This document shows positions 1 to 6,083 of a stretch of 8,302 bases of DNA, one piece after another. Below the pieces are notes generated by a model, which was not told where the DNA came from, searched no databases, and saw nothing but the letters and a program-made list of their open reading frames with translations. Position numbers and translations under genes: made by a program. This stretch comes from JAQVUB01 sp033809415 (GTDB lineage Bacteria; Verrucomicrobiota; Lentisphaeria; Oligosphaerales; Oligosphaeraceae), in the NCBI GenBank assembly GCA_033809415.1, contig JAPXLT010000221.1, forward strand, positions 1-8,302. The letters are read 5' to 3'. Positions within the stretch are counted from its first letter, which is position 1. Every line of letters begins with the position of its first letter.

Positions 1-15
1 ATACTGCACTACGTA

Positions 16-71
16 CCCCCTGCCCCCTGCCCCCTGCCCCCTGCACCCTGCACCCTGCACCCTGCCCCCTG
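16..71. repeat. Heptanucleotide tandem repeat array upstream of kdsA
   Basis: Eight uninterrupted 7-bp units are visible: four CCCCCTG, three CACCCTG, then one CCCCCTG. The array ends 106 bp before the kdsA start codon. An in-frame TGA at 70-72 closes the kdsA frame at the array, so the array is not translated with kdsA. The complementary strand carries regularly spaced G5 and G3 runs that satisfy the usual G-quadruplex pattern. It is the same repeat family as the array at 8220-8302, which lies in the opposite orientation. Function is unknown. Confidence 0.95.
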
Positions 72-177
72 ACAGAAAAAAAATGTGCTATTGAGCTTGC
101 AATCCTGTGATTCTCATCCATTTTGTATGTATGACAGGTTGTGCAGTTTTTATTCATTGAAAGAGACAGGAAAAAAG

Positions 178-1017
178 ATGAGCATGCAAGAATTTGCCAT
201 TACGCCAAAAATTTCTGTAGGAGGTTCGCAATCCCCCTTAATCATAGCCGGGCCTTGTGTTGTCGAGTCTCTGGATATCTGCCGAAAAATTGCCGACAAT
301 GTCAAGAGCGCCTGTGAGAAACTGAGCCTGAACTATGTCTTCAAGGCCTCCTTTGACAAAGCAAACCGCACCAGCATCAGCTCGTTCAGAGGCTCCGGAC
401 TCGATCAGGGCCTTGAAATCCTCGCTGATATCAGTGAAGAATTTGACTGTCCAGTATTAACCGATGTTCATGAACCGGAACAATGCGCCACAGTAGCCGG
501 CATCGTTGATATCCTGCAAATTCCCGCCTTTCTCTGCCGACAGACAGACCTGCTGCTTGCCGCCGGAAAAACGGGACTGCCAATCAATGTCAAAAAAGGT
601 CAGTTCCTTGCACCTGAAGACATGGCATCGGTTATCCGGAAAATTGAATCAACCGGCAATCAGCGTATCCTGCTGACTGAGCGGGGTGCCTGTTTCGGTT
701 ATCACAACTTGGTGGTGGATATGCGCTCCCTGGTCATCATGCGCCAACTGGGCTGCCCGGTCGTCTTCGATGCAACCCACGCCGTGCAAATACCTGGAGG
801 CCAGGGAAGCTCCTCCGGCGGACGCCGGGAATTCGTCTTCCCATTGGCAAGAGCGGCAGCGGCGGTCGGGATCGATGCGCTTTTCCTGGAAACCCACCCA
901 GACCCCGACCATGCGCTTTCGGACGGACCAAACTCCGTGCCACTGCAAAGTCTGCCACAAATTCTTAAGATGGTAAAGGAAATTCATGAACTTGTCGCAA
1001 GCTGCACAGAAAATTAA
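178..1017 (+). CDS. kdsA: 3-deoxy-8-phosphooctulonate synthase (Kdo-8-P synthase), metal-dependent type
   Basis: KdsA condenses phosphoenolpyruvate with arabinose 5-phosphate to give Kdo-8-phosphate, the committed step to Kdo of the LPS core, in the cytoplasm. The 279-residue product matches the family length and spans one TIM-barrel domain. Visible motifs are AGPCVVES (24-31), KASFDKANRTS (56-66), TDVHE (95-99), NVKKGQF (137-143), FDATHAVQ (197-204), SSGGRR (212-217) and FLETHPDPDHALSDGP (236-251). Cys27, His201, Glu238 and Asp249 have the same spacing (174, 37, 11) as the metal ligands of the Aquifex enzyme. In metal-independent enzymes such as E. coli KdsA, Asn replaces this Cys. I chose ATG 178 because AGGA at 168-171 is well placed and the family N-terminus fits; an upstream in-frame GTG at 85 would add 31 residues with no family match. 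The 3' end overlaps kdsC by 32 bp. Confidence 0.97.
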   Translation: MSMQEFAITPKISVGGSQSPLIIAGPCVVESLDICRKIADNVKSACEKLSLNYVFKASFDKANRTSISSFRGSGLDQGLEILADISEEFDCPVLTDVHEPEQCATVAGIVDILQIPAFLCRQTDLLLAAGKTGLPINVKKGQFLAPEDMASVIRKIESTGNQRILLTERGACFGYHNLVVDMRSLVIMRQLGCPVVFDATHAVQIPGGQGSSSGGRREFVFPLARAAAAVGIDALFLETHPDPDHALSDGPNSVPLQSLPQILKMVKEIHELVASCTEN

Positions 1018-1510
1018 AGTTGTCATCCTTGATGTCGATGGCGTCCTGACCAATGGTGGCATCGGCTATGGCACTGGTTCCGAACACGAAATCAAGTTCT
1101 TCAGTGTCAAAGATGGCTGTGGCATCCAAATGATGTTGAGAGCCGGCTTGAAAGTCGGCATCATCACCGGACGAACTAGCATGGCCAACCGCCGGCGCGC
1201 TGAAGAATTGAAGCTTGATTTCATCCGCGAAAATTGTCGGCCGAAATTGCCCGCGTTTCTGGAACTCCTGCAGGATTTGGCTGTCACAGCCAGTGAATGC
1301 CTTTACATCGGTGATGACCTGGTCGATTGGCCGGTGATGAAGCGAGTTGGCATCAGCGTCGCTGTTGGAGATGCCGCCCCGGAGTTGAAGGAAGCTGCTA
1401 CACTGACAACCAACGCAAACGGCGGACAAGGCGCCGTCCGGGAAGTCGCAGAATGGTTGCTTAAAGCGCAAAATAAATGGAAGGCAGCACTTGAATTCTA
1501 TGAATTCTAA
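986..1510 (+). CDS. kdsC: 3-deoxy-D-manno-octulosonate 8-phosphate phosphatase (HAD family)
   Basis: KdsC hydrolyses Kdo-8-phosphate to free Kdo, the step after KdsA. The 174-residue product has the length of the cap-less C0 HAD phosphatases, which work as tetramers. All four HAD motifs are visible: the nucleophile motif DVDGVLT with Asp16 and Asp18, Thr61 in IITGRTS, Lys87 in CRPKLPAF, and GDDLVD with Asp110, Asp111 and Asp114. The start ATG lies inside kdsA and is preceded by AAGGA (976-980) at 5-nt spacing, so translation is probably coupled to kdsA. The 3' end overlaps the start of the lptC-like gene. In many Gram-negatives kdsC sits next to kdsD; here kdsA takes that place and no kdsD is in the window. 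Confidence 0.95.
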   Translation: MNLSQAAQKIKVVILDVDGVLTNGGIGYGTGSEHEIKFFSVKDGCGIQMMLRAGLKVGIITGRTSMANRRRAEELKLDFIRENCRPKLPAFLELLQDLAVTASECLYIGDDLVDWPVMKRVGISVAVGDAAPELKEAATLTTNANGGQGAVREVAEWLLKAQNKWKAALEFYEF

Positions 1511-1985
1511 AACTCGATGCCTCATCTTGAATCTGCTTCTTCTAGCTGCTGGAATCTTTGCGGAAAACAAATTTTCCTTAGGCAACAACCGAATTTTTCT
1601 GCAAGACTTCAAAGCCAGCGGGATGTTAAATCTAAAGGATAAAGAAGCCGTCCCGCAATCCAAGCAACCTTCCACCTGGACGATCAGTGGGGAACAGGCT
1701 GTCATGCATGGTGAACAGTACCAGCTCTCCGGCTTCGAAATGCACCTCCACAACCCGGAACGTGGTACTATCAGCCTCCTTTCCCCGCATTGCGATTTCA
1801 ACCGGCTCGAATACCAAATCAAAAGCAACTCGCCCCTTTTGCTGCACGCCGAAGGATTGCAGATATCCGGACTGGGCTACGATGTCTACCAGGAGGATGG
1901 CAAAATGATGCTGGTCGTCCGAAGCACCGTGCAAATCCATTTCCGCAAAGGGGACATAAAAAAATTGCGTGGCGGCAAGCCTTGA
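1491..1985 (+). CDS. lptC: LptC-like LPS export protein, membrane-anchored or exported
   Basis: LptC is the bitopic inner-membrane component of the Lpt machine. It takes LPS from LptB2FG and passes it to LptA through a periplasmic beta-jellyroll. The product (164 residues from the TTG, 161 from the alternative ATG at 1500) has a hydrophobic segment at about residues 10-24, ending in AGIFA, which could be an anchor or a cleavable signal. The rest is soluble and beta-rich in appearance, somewhat shorter than the E. coli protein (191). I see no diagnostic motif; the call rests on topology, size and position between kdsC and lptA. TTG at 1491 has GGAAGG (1479-1484) at an ideal 6-nt spacing, while ATG at 1500 is 15 nt away, so the start is uncertain. 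Either start overlaps the kdsC stop. Confidence 0.72.
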   Translation: MNSMNSKTRCLILNLLLLAAGIFAENKFSLGNNRIFLQDFKASGMLNLKDKEAVPQSKQPSTWTISGEQAVMHGEQYQLSGFEMHLHNPERGTISLLSPHCDFNRLEYQIKSNSPLLLHAEGLQISGLGYDVYQEDGKMMLVVRSTVQIHFRKGDIKKLRGGKP

Positions 1986-2028
1986 CTAGGTGCTGACCCG
2001 TTGAACTGCAAAAGGAGAAAGCCTACTT

Positions 2029-2589
2029 ATGAGATCGACAAACTTTCCGTTTTCACTGCTGATCCTGACGCTGTTTATTTGCCCGATGTTATTCATGGGT
2101 CAGGAAGAAGGCAACGCCGCTGCGGCAAAGGAAGAAAGTCCATCAACCGAAGAAGTCAGCATTTCGGCGGAGCGCATGCAAATGCAGATGGAGAACAACA
2201 CCATTGAACTGTCCGGAAATGTTCTGATTTACGACAGCGCAATGAATCTGACCGCTGAAAAAATGACCGTCTTTCTCGATAAGGACAATAAACTCGAACG
2301 CGTCGAAGCCCTCAATAATGTCACCATCCGGAAATTGACTGGTTCCGAAAGTGCCACCGGCGAACGGGGCACCTATGATGCAAAAAAAGACCTGATCACG
2401 CTGGAAGGGAATTGCACCCTGCTGCAAGGGAAAAACGTGCTCAGCTGCAAGGAAATCATCTACGACCGGAAACAACAAACCATCACCGCAAAAGGAGCTT
2501 CAATCAACATCCGGGACCTGAAGAACAGAAACACCGGCGACAGCGATTTTCTGAAATTGAAAAAAGAGGAAAAGAAAGCCGAGAAATAG
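2029..2589 (+). CDS. lptA: LptA/OstA-like periplasmic LPS transport protein
   Basis: LptA polymerises into the periplasmic bridge that carries LPS from LptC to the outer-membrane LptD. The 186-residue product starts with a signal peptide (hydrophobic core about 8-23). From about residue 42 to 160 it shows the OstA pattern: short beta-strand repeats such as ISAERMQMQMENNTIELSGN, then LTAEKMTVFLD, a run ending GERGTYDAKKDLITLEGN, and LSCKEIIYD. The C-terminal tail is rich in Lys and Glu (KLKKEEKKAEK). AAGGAG at 2012-2017 precedes ATG 2029 by 11 nt. The gene lies 43 bp after the lptC-like gene and is followed 9 bp later by a palindromic repeat element that separates it from lptB. Confidence 0.9.
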   Translation: MRSTNFPFSLLILTLFICPMLFMGQEEGNAAAAKEESPSTEEVSISAERMQMQMENNTIELSGNVLIYDSAMNLTAEKMTVFLDKDNKLERVEALNNVTIRKLTGSESATGERGTYDAKKDLITLEGNCTLLQGKNVLSCKEIIYDRKQQTITAKGASINIRDLKNRNTGDSDFLKLKKEEKKAEK

Positions 2590-2598
2590 TTCGACTTG

Positions 2599-3005
2599 CA
2601 ATGCGCCAGTAGCTGGTAGCGGAGGAATTCTTTTTGAACCACGAAAAGCACTAACGGACACGAAAAAATTTCACGGAAGTGGCTTTGTCTGCAAGAATGC
2701 GTCGTAATTTTCATGAAATTTTTTCGTACTACTATCGCCCAAAATCTTCTTTTTTGGGAAAGATTTTTCTGAAAGGAAAGCTCCAAGTCATTGGCATACA
2801 GCCCTTTTAAGGTACCGCCAATTCCTGTCTTTTTTCTCCGACTGATCTGACCGATCCGACCGATCTACTTGATCCGTCCGATTTGTTGTCCGTGTCCCGT
2901 CCGTGTAAAGTCCGTGTGGGTTGCGGGCGATCAGTCCGCGCCATGTCCGTTAGTGTCTTTCGTTGTAAATAAATCCCATTGTCACCCAGTTTCACTGACA
3001 CATTG
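2599..3005. repeat. Long palindromic repeat element, copy 1, with about 216 bp of extra sequence
   Basis: This element fills most of the 455-bp gap between lptA and lptB. Positions 2623-2697 align without gaps to 3831-3905 with six mismatches, and 2712-2727 are identical to 3920-3935 at the same offset (1208). The right part, 2944-3004, aligns to 3935-3994. Between them, 2728-2943 has no counterpart in copy 2, so it is either an insertion here or a deletion there. Arms at 2641-2660 and about 2945-2964 are inverted complements with two mismatches, and an inner hairpin (2661-2673 with 2714-2726) is preserved. The outer ends (CAATG at 2599, CATTG at 3001-3005) are also inverted. No coding region is supported inside. 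It lies 40 bp before the lptB start. Confidence 0.88.
2842..2886. repeat. Degenerate 9-bp tandem repeat inside copy 1
   Basis: Five consecutive 9-bp units follow each other: CTGATCTGA, CCGATCCGA, CCGATCTAC, TTGATCCGT and CCGATTTGT. Immediately downstream, 2887-2917 contain three TCCGTGT motifs at about 11-bp spacing. This lies in the part of copy 1 that is missing from copy 2. The CGAC/GTCCG vocabulary resembles the palindrome after hpf (4550-4585). Confidence 0.7.
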
Positions 3006-3044
3006 ACTCACGACGGGTTCCGCACAAAAATAGCAAAGCACTCC

Positions 3045-3782
3045 ATGTCAGAAACAGAATCGATCCTGATGCAGGCCTCCGGCCTTGTCAAAATTTACGG
3101 CAGCCGTTGTGTTGTCAATCACGTCTCCCTGGAAGTCCGCAAAGGCGAAGTGGTGGGGCTTCTTGGTCCCAATGGCGCTGGCAAAACGACCACATTTTAC
3201 ATGATTGTAGGATTGATCAAACCGGACGCTGGCAGCATCACTTTTGAAGGACAGGATGTTTCCCGCCTGCCCATGTTCCGGCGTGCCAGGTTGGGCATGG
3301 GCTACTTGGCTCAGGAACCTTCCATCTTCCGGAAACTGACCGTAGCCGAAAACATCATGGCTGTCCTGGAGACATTGCAACTGTCTTCCAGCGAACGCGA
3401 AAAACGCCTGGAAAGCCTGTTGAATGAATTGCAACTGACTCATCTGGCGAAACAAAAGGCAATGACCCTTTCCGGCGGTGAAAGACGACGACTGGAAATC
3501 ACCCGCTCGATGGCGACCTCCCCGAGCTTCATCCTGCTCGATGAACCCTTTGGCGGAGTTGACCCGATCAATGTCTTTGAAGTGCAGAAAATCATCGCCG
3601 CGCTTCGTGATCGCGGTCTCGGTATCCTAATTACCGATCATAACGTCCGGGAAACCCTGGCTATCGTTGACCGTGCCTATCTGATCTGCAATGGCGAAAT
3701 CATGTTTTCAGGAAAAGCCGCCGACCTGTTGGCGGATGAAAAAGCCAAGGAAGTCTATCTCGGCCCCAGTTTCAAAGGGTGA
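3045..3782 (+). CDS. lptB: LPS export ABC transporter ATP-binding protein
   Basis: LptB is the cytoplasmic ATPase dimer that powers LPS extraction by LptFG and its transfer along LptC-LptA. The 245-residue product is full length. Walker A GPNGAGKT is at 41-48, the Q-loop at Gln89 (LAQEPS), the signature LSGGERRR at 141-148, Walker B FILLDEPF at 161-168, and the switch His198 in ITDHNVRET. The pattern YLAQEPSIFRKL, GGVDP and ITDHNVRETL is specific for LptB. The frame is open upstream to an ATT at 2979, but ATG 3045 gives the family N-terminus; ATG 3069 is a less likely alternative. No Shine-Dalgarno sequence is visible before 3045, in contrast to the lptA and hpf starts. Palindromic repeat elements lie on both sides, so lptB may have its own promoter or depend on read-through. 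Confidence 0.96.
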   Translation: MSETESILMQASGLVKIYGSRCVVNHVSLEVRKGEVVGLLGPNGAGKTTTFYMIVGLIKPDAGSITFEGQDVSRLPMFRRARLGMGYLAQEPSIFRKLTVAENIMAVLETLQLSSSEREKRLESLLNELQLTHLAKQKAMTLSGGERRRLEITRSMATSPSFILLDEPFGGVDPINVFEVQKIIAALRDRGLGILITDHNVRETLAIVDRAYLICNGEIMFSGKAADLLADEKAKEVYLGPSFKG

Positions 3783-3802
3783 AACGGGGTCGTAGTCGCT
3801 TC

Positions 3803-3997
3803 GTAATGCGTCGGTGAAGTTGGGTAACCAAGGAATTCTTTTTGAACAACGAAATGCACGAAAGGACACGAAAAAATTTCATGGAAGTGGCTTTATCTGC
3901 AAGAAAATGTCATGTTTCCCATGAAATTTTTTCGTGTCCATTAGTGTCTTTAATTGTAAAACAAGCCCTTGTCACCCAGTTTCACTGTCGCATTACA
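3803..3997. mobile_element. MITE-like palindromic element, copy 2, with putative target duplication
   Basis: This element occupies the lptB-hpf gap and folds on itself over its whole length. GTAATGCG at 3803-3810 pairs with 3989-3996; GTGAAGTTGGGTAAC (about 3814-3828) pairs with GTCACCCAGTTTCAC (3971-3985) with three mismatches. The central arms 3864-3884 and 3919-3939 are perfect 21-bp complements around a 34-nt loop. TCGCTTC occurs directly on the left (3796-3802) and again on the right (3998-4004), one base from the end, as a target-site duplication would. There is no ORF, so it would need a transposase in trans. Calling it a mobile element is an inference; it could also be a REP-type structure acting as a terminator or mRNA stabiliser. 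Confidence 0.7.
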
Positions 3998-4004
3998 TCG
4001 CTTC

Positions 4005-4164
4005 AATCAACTGCATTATAAAGAAAGGAGAAAAGGCGAAAATCGATCTTTCTGTCTCACAGGGCTGACATCTGCCTTCTAAAGGCTGGAGCAGCACCTG
4101 ACGCGTTCCCAAAATGAGCCATGAAGCAGCTTTTCTGCTCGATGGCTGAACAAAGGAGGTACCT
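4005..4164 (+). promoter_or_regulatory. Leader region of hpf
   Basis: These 160 bases between the palindromic element and hpf are not part of either repeat copy. TATAAA at 4016-4021 could be a -10 element, but no convincing -35 is present. Small stem-loops can be drawn at 4074-4086 and 4125-4139; CTGCT(C) at 4135-4140 could alternatively pair with GAGCAG at 4089-4094. The region ends in AAAGGAGGT (4152-4160), the strongest ribosome binding site in the window, 4 nt before the hpf ATG. No rpoN coding sequence or obvious remnant is visible. A regulatory role is inferred only from position. Confidence 0.3.
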
Positions 4165-4545
4165 ATGGAATTGATCATCAGTGGAAAACACTTTGAAATT
4201 GATGATGAACTGCGCCAAATCGCCGAAACATCGGCAGCTAAGCTTGAAGAAAGCTACGCCAAACTGAGTTCTCTGCGCCTGGTCTTAACCAAAGAACGCA
4301 ACTGGCAAATTGCCGATGCTGTCCTGAATGGGAAGAATATCTCCCTGGTCGCCAAGGCGAAATCGAACGACATCCGGATTTCCATCACCAATGTCCTCGA
4401 GAAACTCGATAAGCAATTGCGGCGCTATATAGAAAAGGTCAAGGATAACTCGGTGAAACCGGACCCGGTTACCAAAGAAAAAATCTGGACTTCCGCAGAA
4501 TTGAGGGAAGAACAGGATGATCTTGACTTGCTTGCCGAAGCATAA
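4165..4545 (+). CDS. hpf: Ribosome hibernation promoting factor, short form (HPF/RaiA family)
   Basis: HPF-family proteins bind the 30S decoding channel in slow growth and convert ribosomes to inactive 100S or stabilised 70S forms. The 126-residue product matches the S30AE fold from the start: MELIISGKHFEIDDELR, then KLEESYAKL, LVLTKERNWQIADAVLNG, and the long amphipathic helix around residues 70-95 (LEKLDKQLRRYIEKVKD). It lacks the C-terminal dimerisation domain of long HPF and ends in an acidic tail (REEQDDLDLLAEA). The start is fixed by AAAGGAGGT at 4-nt spacing. hpf downstream of lptB is a known proteobacterial neighbourhood, normally with rpoN between them; rpoN is absent here. A perfect palindrome begins five bases after the stop codon. 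Confidence 0.92.
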   Translation: MELIISGKHFEIDDELRQIAETSAAKLEESYAKLSSLRLVLTKERNWQIADAVLNGKNISLVAKAKSNDIRISITNVLEKLDKQLRRYIEKVKDNSVKPDPVTKEKIWTSAELREEQDDLDLLAEA

Positions 4546-4549
4546 TCCT

Positions 4550-4585
4550 ACTCGGACAGGTCGGACTTGTCCGACCTGTCCGAGT
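4550..4585. repeat. Perfect 36-bp palindrome downstream of hpf
   Basis: Arms of 17 bp (4550-4566 and 4569-4585) are exact complements around a central TT; each arm begins ACTCGGACAGGTCGG on its own strand. It starts 5 nt after the hpf stop. As RNA it would form a very stable hairpin that could end or protect the hpf transcript. There is no T-run after it on the + strand (it is followed by GTGAAAAAG), so it is not a textbook intrinsic terminator. The internal CGGACAGGT/CGGAC units recall the repeats at 2842-2917. Confidence 0.9.
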
Positions 4586-4618
4586 GAAAAAGAACGATTG
4601 CTATTGTCGCGAGACAAC

Positions 4619-4669
4619 CGTCCATTCTGTCCATTAAACATGCGTCCATTCTGTCCCTGTCCATTAAAA
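4619..4669. repeat. Short imperfect direct repeat before the dCMP deaminase gene
   Basis: CGTCCATTCTGTCCATTAAA (4619-4638) recurs at 4643-4669 with an extra CTGTCC, so the second copy contains two CTGTCC units. A small hairpin with a GCGA loop (TTGTC 4604-4608 with GACAA 4613-4617) lies just upstream. The repeat ends 24 bp before the next start codon. Function unknown. Confidence 0.75.
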
Positions 4670-4693
4670 TAAAATTTACGCTTGTAATTTCTT

Positions 4694-5248
4694 ATGGATT
4701 TCCAAATCATCAAAAGTGCCGATGGTGAGCCTAGCTACCGTCCCTCTTGGGATGTTTATTTTTTAAAGCTGGCCATGCTTGCTTCGGAGCGTGCGACTTG
4801 TCCCCGGATGCATTGCGGCTGTGTGCTGGTCAACGACCGCCACGTCGTTTCCACGGGATACAATGGTTCTTTGCCGGGCACTCCACATTGTTATACCGAT
4901 GGCTGCATGGTGGTTGACGGGCACTGCGTCCGCACGAACCATGCTGAAATCAATGCCATCTGCCAGGCGGCCAGGCATGGCCTGCAACTGGCCGGCGCCA
5001 CCGCTTATGTAACCAATATGCCTTGCACCAGTTGTGCAAAAGCCCTGATCGCTGCCGGAATCCGGCGGGTCGTCGTATTTTCGGATTACCATAATACTCT
5101 CGCTGAACGGTTCTTCAACGAAGCCGGTGTGGAATTGGCACGCCTGCCCATGCCCGAGCAAATAATTCATTATGACTTGGATAACTTCAGCTCAGCCAAG
5201 CGCTTTGCCGACCTTGACGACAAAACCGATTCCTACTGCACGCAATGA
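4694..5248 (+). CDS. Deoxycytidylate (dCMP) deaminase, zinc-dependent
   Basis: This enzyme deaminates dCMP to dUMP, the precursor for thymidylate synthesis. The 184-residue product is typical in length and belongs to the family that includes ComEB and eukaryotic DCTD. Zinc and catalytic residues are His83 and Glu85 in RTNHAEINA, and Cys111 and Cys114 in MPCTSCAK. The N-terminal block WDVYFLKLAMLASERATCPR (19-38), GCVLVND and STGYNGSLPG are typical of dCMP deaminases rather than cytidine or tRNA adenosine deaminases. Extra Cys and His residues at 65-78 fit the second metal or structural site seen in some members. No Shine-Dalgarno sequence precedes ATG 4694; TGTAAT at 4683-4688 is a near-consensus -10 box placed so that transcription could begin at the ATG. 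The stop overlaps the larE start. Confidence 0.93.
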   Translation: MDFQIIKSADGEPSYRPSWDVYFLKLAMLASERATCPRMHCGCVLVNDRHVVSTGYNGSLPGTPHCYTDGCMVVDGHCVRTNHAEINAICQAARHGLQLAGATAYVTNMPCTSCAKALIAAGIRRVVVFSDYHNTLAERFFNEAGVELARLPMPEQIIHYDLDNFSSAKRFADLDDKTDSYCTQ

Positions 5249-6066
5249 ACAACGAAGAACTCTCCGAACGCATCGCTACCTTGGAACAGACCATGCGCCA
5301 GCGAAAAAAAGTCCTGCTGGCTTTCAGCGGCGGAGTTGACAGCACGTTCCTTGCAGTGATCGGAGCACGGACTCTGAAGCAGGATTTTTTGGCTGTGACG
5401 GTTGATCATCCCTGCCTGCCTCGCCGCGAACGGACTATGGCCTGCAATCTCGCGGAGAAACTTGCCATTCCCCATAAGCTTCTTTTCCTCGATCAGTGGA
5501 AAATCAAGGGCTTCCAGGACAATCCGCCAGAACGCTGTTATTTGTGCAAAAACGCTCTGATGGGCGTCTTGTTGCAGGAAGCCAAAGAAGGCGGTTTCCC
5601 CTGTCTGATGGATGGCAGCAACGCCGAAGACTTAAACGATTTTCGACCAGGGAGCAAGGCACTCGAGGAACTCGGCGTGGAAAGTCCCTTGCAGGCTCTG
5701 GGCTGGGACAAACAGAGCATCCGCATGGCTTCCCGCCTGCTCGGTCTGCCTACTGCTGATTTGCCATCCTATGCCTGCCTGGCCTCACGGATACCAACCA
5801 ACAGCCCCATAACTCCAGAAAAACTATGGCAGATCGAGCAAATGGAAGACCTCCTGCATGAACTCGGCTTTGCCGAATGCCGTGCCAGGCACCACGGCGA
5901 TATTCTCCGCCTCGAAATCGCCCAGCACGCATTTGCAACCATCGTGACGACGGACAACCGCGCAAAGCTCCTGGCACGCGCTCACGCCGTCGGCTTCCGC
6001 TGGCTTACACTCGATCTCGAACCCTATTGCAGCGGACGCCTAAACCCAAATCCGCCGCAGCAATGA
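5245..6066 (+). CDS. larE: ATP-dependent sacrificial sulfur transferase LarE
   Basis: LarE adenylates pyridinium-3,5-biscarboxylic acid mononucleotide and inserts sulfur during synthesis of the nickel-pincer cofactor of lactate racemase and related enzymes. The 273-residue product is close to the length of the Lactobacillus enzyme. It shows the PP-loop SGGVDS at 28-33, RCYLCK at 97-102, DGSNAEDL at 123-130, and PSYACLASRIP at 174-184. Cys178 is in the position of the sacrificial cysteine. Cys98 and Cys101 are also present, so a cluster-using variant cannot be excluded by eye. ATG 5245 overlaps the dCMP deaminase stop as ATGA and has no own ribosome binding site, implying coupled translation. 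larB, larC and larA are not in the window. The stop codon falls in a 12-bp repeat (6063-6074). Confidence 0.9.
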   Translation: MNNEELSERIATLEQTMRQRKKVLLAFSGGVDSTFLAVIGARTLKQDFLAVTVDHPCLPRRERTMACNLAEKLAIPHKLLFLDQWKIKGFQDNPPERCYLCKNALMGVLLQEAKEGGFPCLMDGSNAEDLNDFRPGSKALEELGVESPLQALGWDKQSIRMASRLLGLPTADLPSYACLASRIPTNSPITPEKLWQIEQMEDLLHELGFAECRARHHGDILRLEIAQHAFATIVTTDNRAKLLARAHAVGFRWLTLDLEPYCSGRLNPNPPQQ

Positions 6067-6083
6067 CTTTTCGTAAACGTCCT

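Noticed and set aside
16..71. CRISPR array at the window edge
   Set aside because: Units are 7 bp and directly adjacent without spacers; the same holds for 8220-8302.
85..177. GTG at 85 as the kdsA start, adding 31 residues
   Set aside because: The added residues do not resemble a KdsA N-terminus and have no ribosome binding site, while ATG 178 has AGGA at suitable distance.
72..177. Sigma-70 promoter for kdsA
   Set aside because: TTG-starting hexamers at 91 and 97 have no -10 partner at the right distance; I could not support a specific promoter.
965..1828. Long minus-strand reading frame opposite kdsC and the lptC-like gene
   Set aside because: It lies opposite two well-supported genes, has no recognisable domain, and its composition looks like an antisense frame.
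2738..2758. CCCAAAA/TTTTGGG hairpin inside copy 1 as a terminator for lptA
   Set aside because: The stem is AT-rich and short, and the T-run lies within the loop and stem, not after it.
2979..3044. N-terminal extension of lptB by 22 residues
   Set aside because: It would begin inside the repeat element with ATT and has no counterpart in LptB proteins.
4114..4149. Eleven-codon leader peptide (MSHEAAFLLDG) just before the hpf ribosome binding site
   Set aside because: It has no own ribosome binding site, no run of a regulatory amino acid, and is short enough to be chance.
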